Shown here piece after piece: positions 8,361-16,459 of a stretch of 64,000 bases of DNA. The position numbers and the translations under genes are program-made. Where the stretch lies: contig NZ_UGSI01000001.1 in NCBI RefSeq assembly GCF_900454495.1, positions 3,286,001-3,350,000 of the forward strand, written 5' to 3'. Each line of letters begins with the position of its first letter. The stretch's first letter is position 1. The notes below the pieces were generated by a model. The model was given only the letters and a program-made list of their open reading frames with translations, was not told the origin of the DNA and made no database searches. The stretch is from Paenibacillus macerans (GTDB taxonomy: Bacteria; Bacillota; Bacilli; Paenibacillales; Paenibacillaceae).

Positions 8361-9818
8361 ATGACTAATGATAAAAAACGGTTAACCACCAGCTGGGGCG
8401 CTCCAGTCGGGGACAACCAAAACTCGATTACGGCCGGTCAGCGCGGCCCCGTCCTCATCCAGGACGTCCATTTGCTTGAGAAGCTGGCTCATTTCAACCG
8501 GGAGCGCGTACCCGAACGCGTCGTTCACGCCAAAGGCGCCGGGGCCCACGGGGTATTTGAAGTGACGAACGATGTCTCTAAATACACCAAAGCGGCGTTT
8601 CTGTCCGCAGTCGGGAAGCAGACCCCGATGTTTATCCGTTTCTCGACGGTAGCCGGTGAACTGGGCTCCGCGGATACCGTCCGCGACCCGCGCGGATTCG
8701 CCGTGAAATTCTACACCGAGGAAGGCAACTACGACCTGGTCGGAAACAATACGCCGGTGTTCTTTATCCGCGATGCGATCAAATTCCCGGACTTCATCCA
8801 TACGCAAAAACGGCACCCGCAAACGCACCTGAAAAATCCGAACGCCGTGTGGGATTTCTGGTCCTTGTCGCCGGAGTCGCTGCATCAGGTGACGATATTG
8901 TTCTCGGACCGCGGTATTCCGGCTACATACCGTCATATGAACGGTTACGGCAGCCATACCTTTAAATGGGTGAACGCGGAAGGCGAAGCGGTGTGGGTGA
9001 AATATCATTTCAAAACGAATCAAGGCATCCAAAACCTTGACGTCAAGCTGGCCGAAAAATTGGCGGGCGAAAATCCGGATTACCATACCGAGGATCTTTT
9101 CAACGCGATCGCTCAAGGCGACTTCCCGAGCTGGACGCTGTACGTGCAAATCATGCCGGTCGAAGATGCGCAAACGTACCGTTTCGATCCATTCGACGTG
9201 ACCAAAGTATGGTCGCAAAAAGATTACCCGCTGATCGAGGTCGGCGTGATGACGCTGAACCGGAATCCGGAGAACTATTTTGCCGAAGTCGAGCAGGCGA
9301 CATTCTCGCCGGGCAACTTCGTCCCGGGCATCGAAGCTTCCCCGGACAAAATGCTGCAGGGCCGCCTGTTTGCTTACTCTGACGCGCATCGTTACCGCGT
9401 CGGCGCCAATCATAACACACTGCCGATCAACCGCCCGATCGCCGAAGTGAACAACAATCAGCGCGACGGCTTCATGCGCGGAGACGGCAACGGCGGAGCC
9501 TCCGTTTACTATGAACCCAACAGCTACGGCGGCCCGGCGGAATCTCCGCAGCATAAAATTTCGCCGTTCGAAGTGTCGGGATATGCCGACAGTGTCGCCT
9601 ACGACCATGATGACCACTATACGCAAGCCGGCGACCTGTACCGCCTGCTGAGCGAAGAAGAACGCACACGTCTGGTCGAAAACATCGTAAACGCCATGAA
9701 ACCGGTGGAAAAAGACGAAATCAAGCTGCGGCAAATCGGGCACTTCTACAAAGCCGATCCGGAATATGGAACGCGCGTTGCCGAAGGCCTCGGCTTGACC
9801 GTACCGCAAGGTAACTAA
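8361..9818 (+). CDS. katA: Monofunctional haem catalase KatA
   Basis: Cytoplasmic enzyme that converts hydrogen peroxide to water and oxygen. The open frame begins at 8244, but ATG 8361 follows AGAGGTGAT and gives MTNDKKRLTTSWGAPVGDNQ, the usual N-terminus; the product is 485 aa. It has the catalytic His in FNRERVPERVVHAKGAGAHG (about residues 43-62), the Asn region GNYDLVGNNTPVFFIRD, and the proximal haem ligand segment RLFAYSDAHRYRVG near residue 340. It is a small-subunit clade catalase. I did not find a convincing PerR box upstream. A terminator follows at 9853. Confidence 0.97.
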   Translation: MTNDKKRLTTSWGAPVGDNQNSITAGQRGPVLIQDVHLLEKLAHFNRERVPERVVHAKGAGAHGVFEVTNDVSKYTKAAFLSAVGKQTPMFIRFSTVAGELGSADTVRDPRGFAVKFYTEEGNYDLVGNNTPVFFIRDAIKFPDFIHTQKRHPQTHLKNPNAVWDFWSLSPESLHQVTILFSDRGIPATYRHMNGYGSHTFKWVNAEGEAVWVKYHFKTNQGIQNLDVKLAEKLAGENPDYHTEDLFNAIAQGDFPSWTLYVQIMPVEDAQTYRFDPFDVTKVWSQKDYPLIEVGVMTLNRNPENYFAEVEQATFSPGNFVPGIEASPDKMLQGRLFAYSDAHRYRVGANHNTLPINRPIAEVNNNQRDGFMRGDGNGGASVYYEPNSYGGPAESPQHKISPFEVSGYADSVAYDHDDHYTQAGDLYRLLSEEERTRLVENIVNAMKPVEKDEIKLRQIGHFYKADPEYGTRVAEGLGLTVPQGN

Positions 9819-9852
9819 TCCGCCCAAAAGTGCATGTTAACCTCTAAAAAAT

Positions 9853-9897
9853 AAAAGGAATGCGTACCTCCGCTTAGGACGGATACGTATTCCTTTT
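9853..9897 (+). terminator. Intrinsic terminator after katA
   Basis: AAAAGGAATGCGTACC pairs with GGATACGTATTCCTTTT around a short loop. A T-rich tail on the plus strand and A-rich sequence on the other side would let it also serve the convergent gene at 9950. Confidence 0.8.
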
Positions 9898-9949
9898 CCT
9901 TTTCACATAGATGAGTGAATAACGGCAAAGGCTTAACCGTATTTATTGC

Positions 9950-10909
9950 CTATACCGGCTGCTGTGCGGTCAACCATACATGACGGACAAAAGCTCCTTT
10001 GCTGACGGAGCAGGAGTCGATGATTTTCAGGCCTGCGGCTTCAATTTCGGACTCAAGCGGTTCGGAAGAGACGATCACCGCCCGCTTGCTGATCCGCTTT
10101 ACGCTGGCAAGCATGCGGCTGCGCTCGGAGGCGGAAAGGACGGAGCATAAATTGTACGGCAGATCGACGATCGCCGCATCGAACGGCTCGTTAATATCGT
10201 TCAAGTCGCCGATGGCTACCAGACCCGCATCATCGTAACCGAAATGGCGCAAATTAACCCGCGCCCCGCGAACGGCCAGCGGATTGAGATCCCGGCCTAC
10301 GATATCGATGCCCATCGACAGCGCTTCGATCAGCACGTTGCCCATGCCGCAGCACGGATCGATCGCGCGCACGCCTTGCGGATCGGGCACGGCGATGTTC
10401 ACTAATGCCCGGGCCACGACGGTCGTCAGGCCTGTGGAATAATTTTGCGGTTTATGCTTATGACGCTGCCAGACCGGCTCGGCCGGCCGGCAAATGCCGA
10501 ACATCCAGCCATCGTCTAACGACAGCAGTCCAAATGTCACATCCGGCTGCCTCATGTCGGCCTTGCCGCGGATCCTTCCGCCTAGCTGCCGCTCCAATTC
10601 GCGCTGCTGCTCATAAGTCCGTTTCAAACCGTTTTTGAGATACAACACCTTAAAGGTACGCCCGTCCAGTTCCAGCTCTGCCATCCGGGCGATGACTTCC
10701 TCCAGCGTCCCGGCGGCCAGCAAAACGTCCACCCGCATGGAAACAAACGGACTCCGGTTCGGTTCAATCCGTAAACGGCTGTCTATCAAAGCAAACGCCC
10801 CAGGCTCTTGTCCAAACAGGGCGCGAAGCTCCATCCGGCATAGCTCCAGCTCGTTCTCATGGCATGCAAAAGGATAGATGTACCGCAAAGGCGTTTGATT
10901 CAAATCCAC
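9950..10909 (-). CDS. TRM11/UPF0020-type RNA methyltransferase
   Basis: Probable SAM-dependent N2-guanine RNA methyltransferase. The C-terminal Rossmann domain shows motif I AIDPCCGMGNVLIEAL (about residues 190-205 from the chosen start), the acidic ribose-binding segment IVGRDLNP and the catalytic-loop motif DLPYNLCS, a variant of the NPPY motif. An intact THUMP domain is not obvious in the N-terminal half. The frame opens at a TTG at 10981, but upstream codons lack family features; GTG 10909 follows AGAGGGG and yields MDLNQTPLRYIYPF. A TTG at 10903 is an alternative. The tRNA position modified cannot be read from sequence. Confidence 0.8.
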   Translation of the reverse strand: MDLNQTPLRYIYPFACHENELELCRMELRALFGQEPGAFALIDSRLRIEPNRSPFVSMRVDVLLAAGTLEEVIARMAELELDGRTFKVLYLKNGLKRTYEQQRELERQLGGRIRGKADMRQPDVTFGLLSLDDGWMFGICRPAEPVWQRHKHKPQNYSTGLTTVVARALVNIAVPDPQGVRAIDPCCGMGNVLIEALSMGIDIVGRDLNPLAVRGARVNLRHFGYDDAGLVAIGDLNDINEPFDAAIVDLPYNLCSVLSASERSRMLASVKRISKRAVIVSSEPLESEIEAAGLKIIDSCSVSKGAFVRHVWLTAQQPV

Positions 10910-10989
10910 TCCGTCAACTTCCCCTCTAAAAATACCTTTCCGTCCATTGTACCAGAACCGCGGGAAATCGGACGATGCCAAGCGTATCC

Positions 10990-11115
10990 AGGCGTTTACT
11001 GCGGGCGGTTACTGCAGGCGTTCACCCCAGGCGCTTGCTGCAGGCCGTTTACCGCTGGCGTTTACCGCTGGCGTTTACCTCAGGCCGTTTACCGCTGGCG
11101 TTTACCGCAGGCGCT
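10990..11115. repeat. Degenerate 13-bp tandem repeat (GGCGTTTACCGCT)
   Basis: About nine decayed copies of GGCGTTTACCGCT or CAGGCCGTTTACCG run from 10990 into the last codons and stop region of the DUF4130 gene. Copies nearest 11040-11110 are almost identical, those to the left more diverged, as in an expanding minisatellite. Confidence 0.85.
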
Positions 11116-11914
11116 TCGACTCCGGAGAGTCGGGGCGGTATTCGCGCACTCCCTGCATCTCGGTCAATTGTCCCCAGTAGCGCTTGGGCATATGGGACAT
11201 CTGCGCCCGAGGATTAATCCTCTCCCGGATCGCCACCGTTTCGTAAAACTGCTTCCAAAGGCGGCGGTACGCTTGTTCCTGCTCCCCCGCCTCAGGCATA
11301 ATCAGCTCGTCGACGTCCACGATCTCCGCTTTCCCTGCCCCCGCTTCCTCCGCACGGTGAATGAGCGCCTGTCCATGGGTTTTGTCGTAAATCATAAAAG
11401 ACTCCTTCCGGTAGCGGTCGCAAAAATGCGCGGCCAGCAGCGGCAGCACCCGGTTCCTCGGCTCAATGACCGAGACCAGCGTCTCTCCGTACACCGAAAA
11501 GCGCACGAAGCCCATCAAGGCATGGCTCTCCGTGTTCAAATGCCGCACCGCCTTGCGCAATCGGTGCACCGTGTTCTCCGTCAGCATATCCATCACCGCC
11601 CGCCCATGCTTGAAGCCTAGCCGCAGGAACCGGTAAATCAGCAAATCCTTCTGCGGATCGCAGGTGAGAAAACCGCGGCGGACGAGCTCTTGGGCGGCCG
11701 GCGATATTTTTTGCCCGATGGCCGCGTACACCCTGTTAGCCTTCTCCGGACAGGTTTCCACCCAGCGGGTTACAAACAGAGTATACTGCGGGTCAGCATC
11801 CGAACGCAGGTCGACCAAATCCTCCTTCCGCGCATAGCTCTCAAACACGCAGCTCAGCAAGCCGTCAAAGCTGCCGTCGTAAGCGTAAGCCGCATCGCTT
11901 ATCCAAGCAGCCAT
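11102..11914 (-). CDS. TIGR03915-type DUF4130 protein, partner of the radical SAM protein
   Basis: A 270-aa protein of the family annotated as probable DNA metabolism protein and almost always found beside a TIGR03916-type radical SAM protein, as here (16-bp overlap with the upstream gene). Recognisable family segments are YAYDGSFDGLLSCVFESYAR at the N-terminus, HLNTESHALMGFVRFS near residue 125 and MSHMPKRYWGQLTEMQGV near the C-terminus. The biochemical role is not established. It is transcribed from the LexA-box promoter at 13250-13278, which supports a DNA-damage role. The C-terminus has been shaped by the adjoining tandem repeat. Confidence 0.88.
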   Translation of the reverse strand: MAAWISDAAYAYDGSFDGLLSCVFESYARKEDLVDLRSDADPQYTLFVTRWVETCPEKANRVYAAIGQKISPAAQELVRRGFLTCDPQKDLLIYRFLRLGFKHGRAVMDMLTENTVHRLRKAVRHLNTESHALMGFVRFSVYGETLVSVIEPRNRVLPLLAAHFCDRYRKESFMIYDKTHGQALIHRAEEAGAGKAEIVDVDELIMPEAGEQEQAYRRLWKQFYETVAIRERINPRAQMSHMPKRYWGQLTEMQGVREYRPDSPESKRLR

Positions 11915-13224
11915 GGGCTTAGCTCCTTCCCGGTCTGCCCCGCCAGCTCCTCGTCCGAAAACAGCGACAGCTGCTCCACCTTCGGCTTGGGCAGGAACAT
12001 ATCGATTTCTTTGCGGGACAGCAGCGACCTGAGGATTGTGCTTTCGTTCACTTTCAACCCCTCAAGCCGCCGGCCCGAGCAGATGATAAAATATTGGGCC
12101 CGTTTGAGCACGACACCCAGCTTCTTTAAGCCGGAAAAATCCAGCCGCGCCGTTCTGCGCGCAGCCACGATCCGCTTGGCGCTGCGAACGCCAATGCCGG
12201 GCACGCGCAGCAGCTCTTCATAAGGGGCCTTGTTGATCTCCACGGGAAACCGTTCGATATGATTGAGCGCCCAATGGCATTTCGGGTCCATGAACAAATT
12301 GAAATTCGGGGTGTGCTCATCCAGCAGTTCCTTCGCTTCAAAACCGTAGAAACGCAGCAGCCAGTCGGCCTGGTACAGGCGGTGCTCCCGCAATAGCGGC
12401 GGCTTGCTGCCGGGCGACGGAAGCAGCGAATGCTCCGCGACCGGGGTATACGCCGAGTAATATACCCGTTTCAGCTCGTATTTCCTGTACAGCGCCTCCG
12501 TTAAGGTTAAGATCCTAAGATCGCTGTCCGGCGTCGCGCCTACGATCATCTGGGTGCTTTGCCCGCCCGGCACAAACCGGGGAGCGTGGCGGTATTTGAC
12601 GAGATCGGTGCTGTTCTCCCGAATGCCCTGCCGGATCGCGGTCATCGGCCTCAGGATCGCTTCTTTGCTTTTGTCCGGGGCCAACTGGTGCAGGCTGTCT
12701 TGTGAAGGCAGTTCGATGTTCACGCTCATCCGGTCGGCCAGCAGGCCCAACCGGGAAATCAGCGCCGGATCGGCGCCGGGAATCGCCTTGACATGGATAT
12801 AACCGCCGAAATGATATTTCCGGCGCAGCAGTTCCAGCACCCGGATCAGCTGTTCCGTCGTGTAATCCGGATTCCGCATGATGCCTGAGCTGAGAAACAG
12901 ACCTTCTATGTAATTGCGGCGATAAAAATTTATCGTAAGCTCCGCCAGCTCCTCCGGGGTAAACATAGCCCGGCGCGTATCGTTGGAGCGGCGGTTCACG
13001 CAGTATTTGCAATCATAAATGCAGCTGTTCGTCATCAGCACCTTCAGCAGCGAAATGCATCGTCCATCCGTAGCAAAGCTGTGGCAGATCCCCGAGCTGA
13101 CGGCGTTTCCCAGCGAGCTGCCTCCGCTGCCCCCGCCGTTCCCGCGCTCCGCCCCGCTGGACGAACAGGATACGTCATATTTGGCCGAGTCCGTCAAAAT
13201 GGTCAGCTTGTCATACACATCCAT
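11899..13224 (-). CDS. Radical SAM protein with helix-hairpin-helix (TIGR03916-type putative DNA modification/repair protein)
   Basis: 441-aa radical SAM protein. The 4Fe-4S motif CIYDCKYC (CxxxCxxC) lies near residue 69, followed by a typical TIM-barrel core. A C-terminal helix-hairpin-helix, LLRVPGIGVRSAKRIVAAR near residues 330-348, is a DNA-backbone binding element, so DNA is the likely substrate. The family is distantly like spore photoproduct lyase in architecture, but the reaction is unknown. ATG 13224 follows AAAGGGAGGC. A near-consensus promoter with an embedded LexA box lies just upstream. An inserted Ser/Gly-rich stretch (GAERGNGGGSGGSS, residues about 24-37) is specific to this copy. 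Confidence 0.88.
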   Translation of the reverse strand: MDVYDKLTILTDSAKYDVSCSSSGAERGNGGGSGGSSLGNAVSSGICHSFATDGRCISLLKVLMTNSCIYDCKYCVNRRSNDTRRAMFTPEELAELTINFYRRNYIEGLFLSSGIMRNPDYTTEQLIRVLELLRRKYHFGGYIHVKAIPGADPALISRLGLLADRMSVNIELPSQDSLHQLAPDKSKEAILRPMTAIRQGIRENSTDLVKYRHAPRFVPGGQSTQMIVGATPDSDLRILTLTEALYRKYELKRVYYSAYTPVAEHSLLPSPGSKPPLLREHRLYQADWLLRFYGFEAKELLDEHTPNFNLFMDPKCHWALNHIERFPVEINKAPYEELLRVPGIGVRSAKRIVAARRTARLDFSGLKKLGVVLKRAQYFIICSGRRLEGLKVNESTILRSLLSRKEIDMFLPKPKVEQLSLFSDEELAGQTGKELSPWLLG

Positions 13225-13249
13225 ACGCTATGGCCTCCCTTTTGACAGC

Positions 13250-13278
13250 ATTATATTGCGAACACACGTTCTTGTCAA
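13250..13278 (-). promoter_or_regulatory. SOS promoter: sigma-A promoter with embedded LexA box
   Basis: On the minus strand TTGACA (13273-13278) and TATAAT (13250-13255) are separated by 17 bp. The spacer contains the palindrome GAACACACGTTC (13260-13271); with flanks, CGAACACACGTTCT matches the Bacillus LexA/DinR consensus CGAACRNRYGTTYC at 13 of 14 positions. LexA bound here would cover the promoter fully. Confidence 0.93.
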
Positions 13279-13330
13279 TGATTAAGACCGCCGAAGTCCG
13301 AAGGAATTCGTTCCGGCGGCCCCTATGAGT

Positions 13331-13432
13331 CCCTTTGCAGTTCCTTTGCAGTTCCTTTGCAGTTCCTTTGCAGTTCCTTTGCAGTTCCTGTGCACTCCCT
13401 TGCAGTTCCTGTGCAGTCCCTGTGCGGTCCTT
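13331..13432. repeat. 11-bp tandem repeat (GCAGTTCCTTT)
   Basis: About six near-perfect copies of GCAGTTCCTTT followed by three or four decayed copies (GCAGTTCCTGT and similar). The open frame across it (13282-13470) translates to a repetitive peptide and is judged spurious. Confidence 0.9.
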
Positions 13433-13458
13433 TTAATGTACAAGCAGGTCTCTAGCGG

Positions 13459-13656
13459 AAATAAAGACAATTTATGGCCTTATTCTTGGGTTTCATCCCT
13501 TTTACTCAAAATAGAGGTAATTTAAGTTGTTATTTGGGAATTCATCTGGGAAATATCGCCCATTTGACGTCATATCTCAAAAATAGAGGCAAAAAAATCC
13601 CCTATTTTTACTGTGCACCCTTTTTTCACAAAAATAAGACCCGTATTTGTCGTTAT
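13459..13656. repeat. Palindrome cluster, family A (locus 2)
   Basis: Four units (13459-13485, 13508-13536, 13579-13609, 13629-13656) of the AAATARnG...TTATTT type, spaced about 50-70 bp, between the SOS promoter and the 3' end of the SsuC-like gene. No gene is seen in 13279-13749 besides this and the tandem repeat. Confidence 0.7.
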
Positions 13657-13749
13657 CTCAGGACATACACAAATACACGGGCCATCTGTTCCCCTCGGAA
13701 CCCCCACAATTCTGGAAAAAACGCCGCCGCCCGGTCTAACGCTTTCGGT

Positions 13750-14529
13750 TTACCTTCTTCCGGCCGGCGCGGTGCCGATCACCCCGTACCGCCACAGCAC
13801 CCTGCGGCCAAACCAGCCGAACAGCCGGTCGGTGGCAAATCCCATCAACCCCAGGCTGAGCAAACCGACAAAAATCCAGTCGGTACGGAAGAACAGCCGG
13901 GAGTTCCAGATCAGGTAACCGACGCCTTCGTTCGCCGCGATCATCTCCGCCCCGACGATCGCCATATACGAGGTGCCCATCGCCAATCTGACGCCGGTGA
14001 AAATATACGGCGCGGTCGCCGGCACGATCACGTGCCGGACGATTTGCCACTCCGAAGCGCCCATGCTGCGGGCCGCGCGGATTTTGTCCTCCTCCACCGC
14101 CAGTACCCCCGTCAGCGTGTTCATGATGACGATAAACAGCGTCGCGTACAAAATCAGCGCGATCTTCGACTGCTCGCCGATGCCGAACCAGACGAGAAAC
14201 AGCGTGATGAAGGCGATCGGCGGAATAAAGCGGATGAAGTTCAGCAGCGGTTCGGCAAAACGGCGGATAAAATCCACCTTGCCGATCAAAATGCCAAGCG
14301 GGATGGAGATCAGGCTCCCCAACATCCAGCCGCTGAACACCCGGTAGAAGCTGATCCCGATATATTTCGGCAGCGAGCCGTCCCGCAGCAGCTCCAGCGC
14401 TCCCGCCGCCGTATCCGCCGGCCCGGGCACCACCTCGGGACCGTAAAGCCAGGCGCCGCCTTGCCAGGCGGCCAGGATGAACAGCCACAAGAAGAGCAGG
14501 CCGGCCCATTTCTTTTTCAGCAATGTCAT
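13750..14529 (-). CDS. ABC transporter permease, SsuC/TauC/NrtB type
   Basis: Membrane subunit of a nitrate/sulfonate/taurine-class importer. The 259-aa product has about six hydrophobic segments and the BPD-transporter loop motif EEDKIRAARSMGASEWQIVRHVIVPAT-like segment near residues 140-165 (EAA loop). ATG 14529 lies 14 bp behind the ATPase gene. It is the last gene of the MarR-arylsulfotransferase-SsuABC operon. Substrate cannot be read from the permease; aromatic or alkyl sulfur esters are inferred from the neighbouring arylsulfotransferase. Confidence 0.9.
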   Translation of the reverse strand: MTLLKKKWAGLLFLWLFILAAWQGGAWLYGPEVVPGPADTAAGALELLRDGSLPKYIGISFYRVFSGWMLGSLISIPLGILIGKVDFIRRFAEPLLNFIRFIPPIAFITLFLVWFGIGEQSKIALILYATLFIVIMNTLTGVLAVEEDKIRAARSMGASEWQIVRHVIVPATAPYIFTGVRLAMGTSYMAIVGAEMIAANEGVGYLIWNSRLFFRTDWIFVGLLSLGLMGFATDRLFGWFGRRVLWRYGVIGTAPAGRR

Positions 14530-14543
14530 AAGATTCGCCCTTT

Positions 14544-15335
14544 CTATTCGTCAAAATGAGCTTGAATCCGCTGGTAATGCTCGTAAAATTCCGCCGCGGA
14601 CACGTCGCGCGGATAGGCCAGCGGAATCTCGTAAATCCGCGAAATGTTGGAGGACGGACCCGAAGACATGATGCCCACCCGTTCCCCGAGCAGGATCGCT
14701 TCCTGAATATCGTGCGTCACGAAGACGATCGTTTTGTTCGTCTGCCGCCAAATGCGCACCAGCTCCTTCTGCATCGTCCGGCGGGTCATGGCGTCCAAAG
14801 CCCCGAACGGTTCATCCATGAGCAAAATTTCCGGATCATTGGCCAACACGCGGGCCAGTTGAACCCGCTGCTTCATGCCGCCGGACAGCTCCTTGGGAAA
14901 TTTATCTCCGTGGCCGGCCAGCCCGACAAGCTCCAGATAACGGTCGGACACAGTGCGGCGCTCTGGCTTTGGCACCTTTTTCATCTTCAGCCCGAACTCA
15001 ACGTTCTGGCGGACGGTCAGCCAGGGAAACAGCGAGGAATCGGCCTGCTGAAACACAACCGCCCGATCCCGCCCGGGCCGGTCGACATCCGCGCCGCCAA
15101 CCCGCAGGCTGCCGCTTGTTTTGGAGATGAAGCCGGCGATCATGTTCAGCAGCGTCGATTTGCCGCAGCCGCTGGGCCCCAGCAGGATAAAAAACTCGCC
15201 GCCCCGGACGACGAGGTCGACATCTTTGATAATGTAGTGAACCTCCCCGCTCCCCGCTGGACGCTGATCGCTATAGCTCTTGCCCAGCCCCGCGATCGTA
15301 ATCGTGCGGTTCTGCGAAACCAATGACACGGACAT
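14544..15335 (-). CDS. ABC transporter ATPase, SsuB/TauB type
   Basis: ATPase of the sulfonate-class importer. The 263-aa product has Walker A GPSGCGKST near residue 53, the Q-loop VFQQADSSLFPWLTV, the signature LSGGMKQRVQLARVLA and Walker B ILLMDEPFGALD. It begins after a GGAGGGGAAGGGC ribosome site, 13 bp downstream of the binding-protein gene. Motifs are complete and length normal. Confidence 0.93.
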   Translation of the reverse strand: MSVSLVSQNRTITIAGLGKSYSDQRPAGSGEVHYIIKDVDLVVRGGEFFILLGPSGCGKSTLLNMIAGFISKTSGSLRVGGADVDRPGRDRAVVFQQADSSLFPWLTVRQNVEFGLKMKKVPKPERRTVSDRYLELVGLAGHGDKFPKELSGGMKQRVQLARVLANDPEILLMDEPFGALDAMTRRTMQKELVRIWRQTNKTIVFVTHDIQEAILLGERVGIMSSGPSSNISRIYEIPLAYPRDVSAAEFYEHYQRIQAHFDE

Positions 15336-15348
15336 GCCCTTCCCCTCC

Positions 15349-16425
15349 TTACGGTGTAATCGTTACGCGATCCGGTAAAACCTCGCGCAGAAATTCCAGC
15401 TTAATTTTATCCTTCAGTTCAAAATCTTTTTCGATAATTCCGTTCTCCACCATATATTTTTTCTGCCTTGTCAAACTGTCGTAAGCGGCCTCCGTAAAAT
15501 CGACGTTCCAATTAAGCACCTCCAGGTCCTTAAGCGTAGACTCCCTCGGCTGCTTGACTTCCTTATACAAAATGTCCGCGACCTCCTGCGGATTTTCCTT
15601 GACGAACCGCGAGGCTTCATCGAGGGCGCGCAGGAAATTCGCCACCGCCTCCGGACGCTCGCGGATCAGCGCTTCGGGCGCTGCGATCTGGCTGCCGATC
15701 CGCACCTTCGTCTGCGACATGTCGGTCAGCTGGCGGACCCCTTCGGCGGCCTCGAACTTCGCCACCAGCGCCGCGCCGCTGACCCAGACCGCGTCCACCT
15801 CGCCTTTTTTCAAAGCGATATACGCTTCGTCCGAGCCGCCTTGCCCGATGAGCTTAACGTCGTCCAAGGCGAGGCCGTGTTCGGCCAAATATTCGTCCCA
15901 TAAATAGGAGAGAAAAGTCCCGCGCAAAAAGCTAAGCTTCTTCCCTTTCAAATCCTCCGGTTTGCCGATGTCGTCCCGCACGAACAGCTTCCACTGCTTC
16001 GCGTTTTGTTCGGTCGAGGTGCCGGTCGAGGCGATGATCGCAAACTCCCCTTTGCTCACAGCGTTCAAAATCGGAAAATCGGCGCCCCAGGCGATGTCCG
16101 CCTGCTTGATGAACAGCGAGTTGATGCCTTCCGCCGGCGTGGCGAAAGCGACCAGCTTCGCTTCAATGCCGTGTTTTTCAAAAAAACCTTTGCTTACCGC
16201 CGTGCGCAGCACCGGATTGGTGGAAATGTCGGCGATATTCAAGGTAACGGGGGCTTGCTTCTGCCGGTCTTGCCCCCCGCCGCTCCCGGCGCCCGCGGCC
16301 TGCACTGCCGCCTGGGAACCCTCCTTCGCCGAACCGCAGCCGCTTAAGACGAGCAGCAAGGCCGCAAATAGCCAAATAATCAGGCTCGGCACCGTTTTTG
16401 CCTTCGTTTTTGAGGATATGGCCAT
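15349..16425 (-). CDS. ABC transporter substrate-binding lipoprotein, SsuA/TauA/NrtA type
   Basis: Extracellular binding protein. From ATG 16425 (AAAGGAGCGACC upstream) the 358-aa product begins with a lipoprotein signal (IIWLFAALLLVLSGC, Cys near residue 29), an Ala/Gly-rich tether, then the SsuA-type core with LNIADISTNPVLRTAVSKGF and FIKQADIAWGADFP. The open frame reaches 24 codons further upstream without a ribosome site. The gene lies 34 bp downstream of the arylsulfotransferase gene, which suggests that the ligand is a sulfated or sulfonated organic compound. This is inference. Confidence 0.9.
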   Translation of the reverse strand: MAISSKTKAKTVPSLIIWLFAALLLVLSGCGSAKEGSQAAVQAAGAGSGGGQDRQKQAPVTLNIADISTNPVLRTAVSKGFFEKHGIEAKLVAFATPAEGINSLFIKQADIAWGADFPILNAVSKGEFAIIASTGTSTEQNAKQWKLFVRDDIGKPEDLKGKKLSFLRGTFLSYLWDEYLAEHGLALDDVKLIGQGGSDEAYIALKKGEVDAVWVSGAALVAKFEAAEGVRQLTDMSQTKVRIGSQIAAPEALIRERPEAVANFLRALDEASRFVKENPQEVADILYKEVKQPRESTLKDLEVLNWNVDFTEAAYDSLTRQKKYMVENGIIEKDFELKDKIKLEFLREVLPDRVTITP

Positions 16426-16459
16426 ACGTGGTCGCTCCTTTCTTCTATGTGGGTTCCCG

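Noticed and set aside
8382..9827. 481-codon minus-strand open frame opposite katA
   Set aside because: Antisense shadow of the catalase gene.
13282..13470. 62-codon repetitive peptide gene
   Set aside because: It is the translation of the 11-bp tandem repeat, without a ribosome site.
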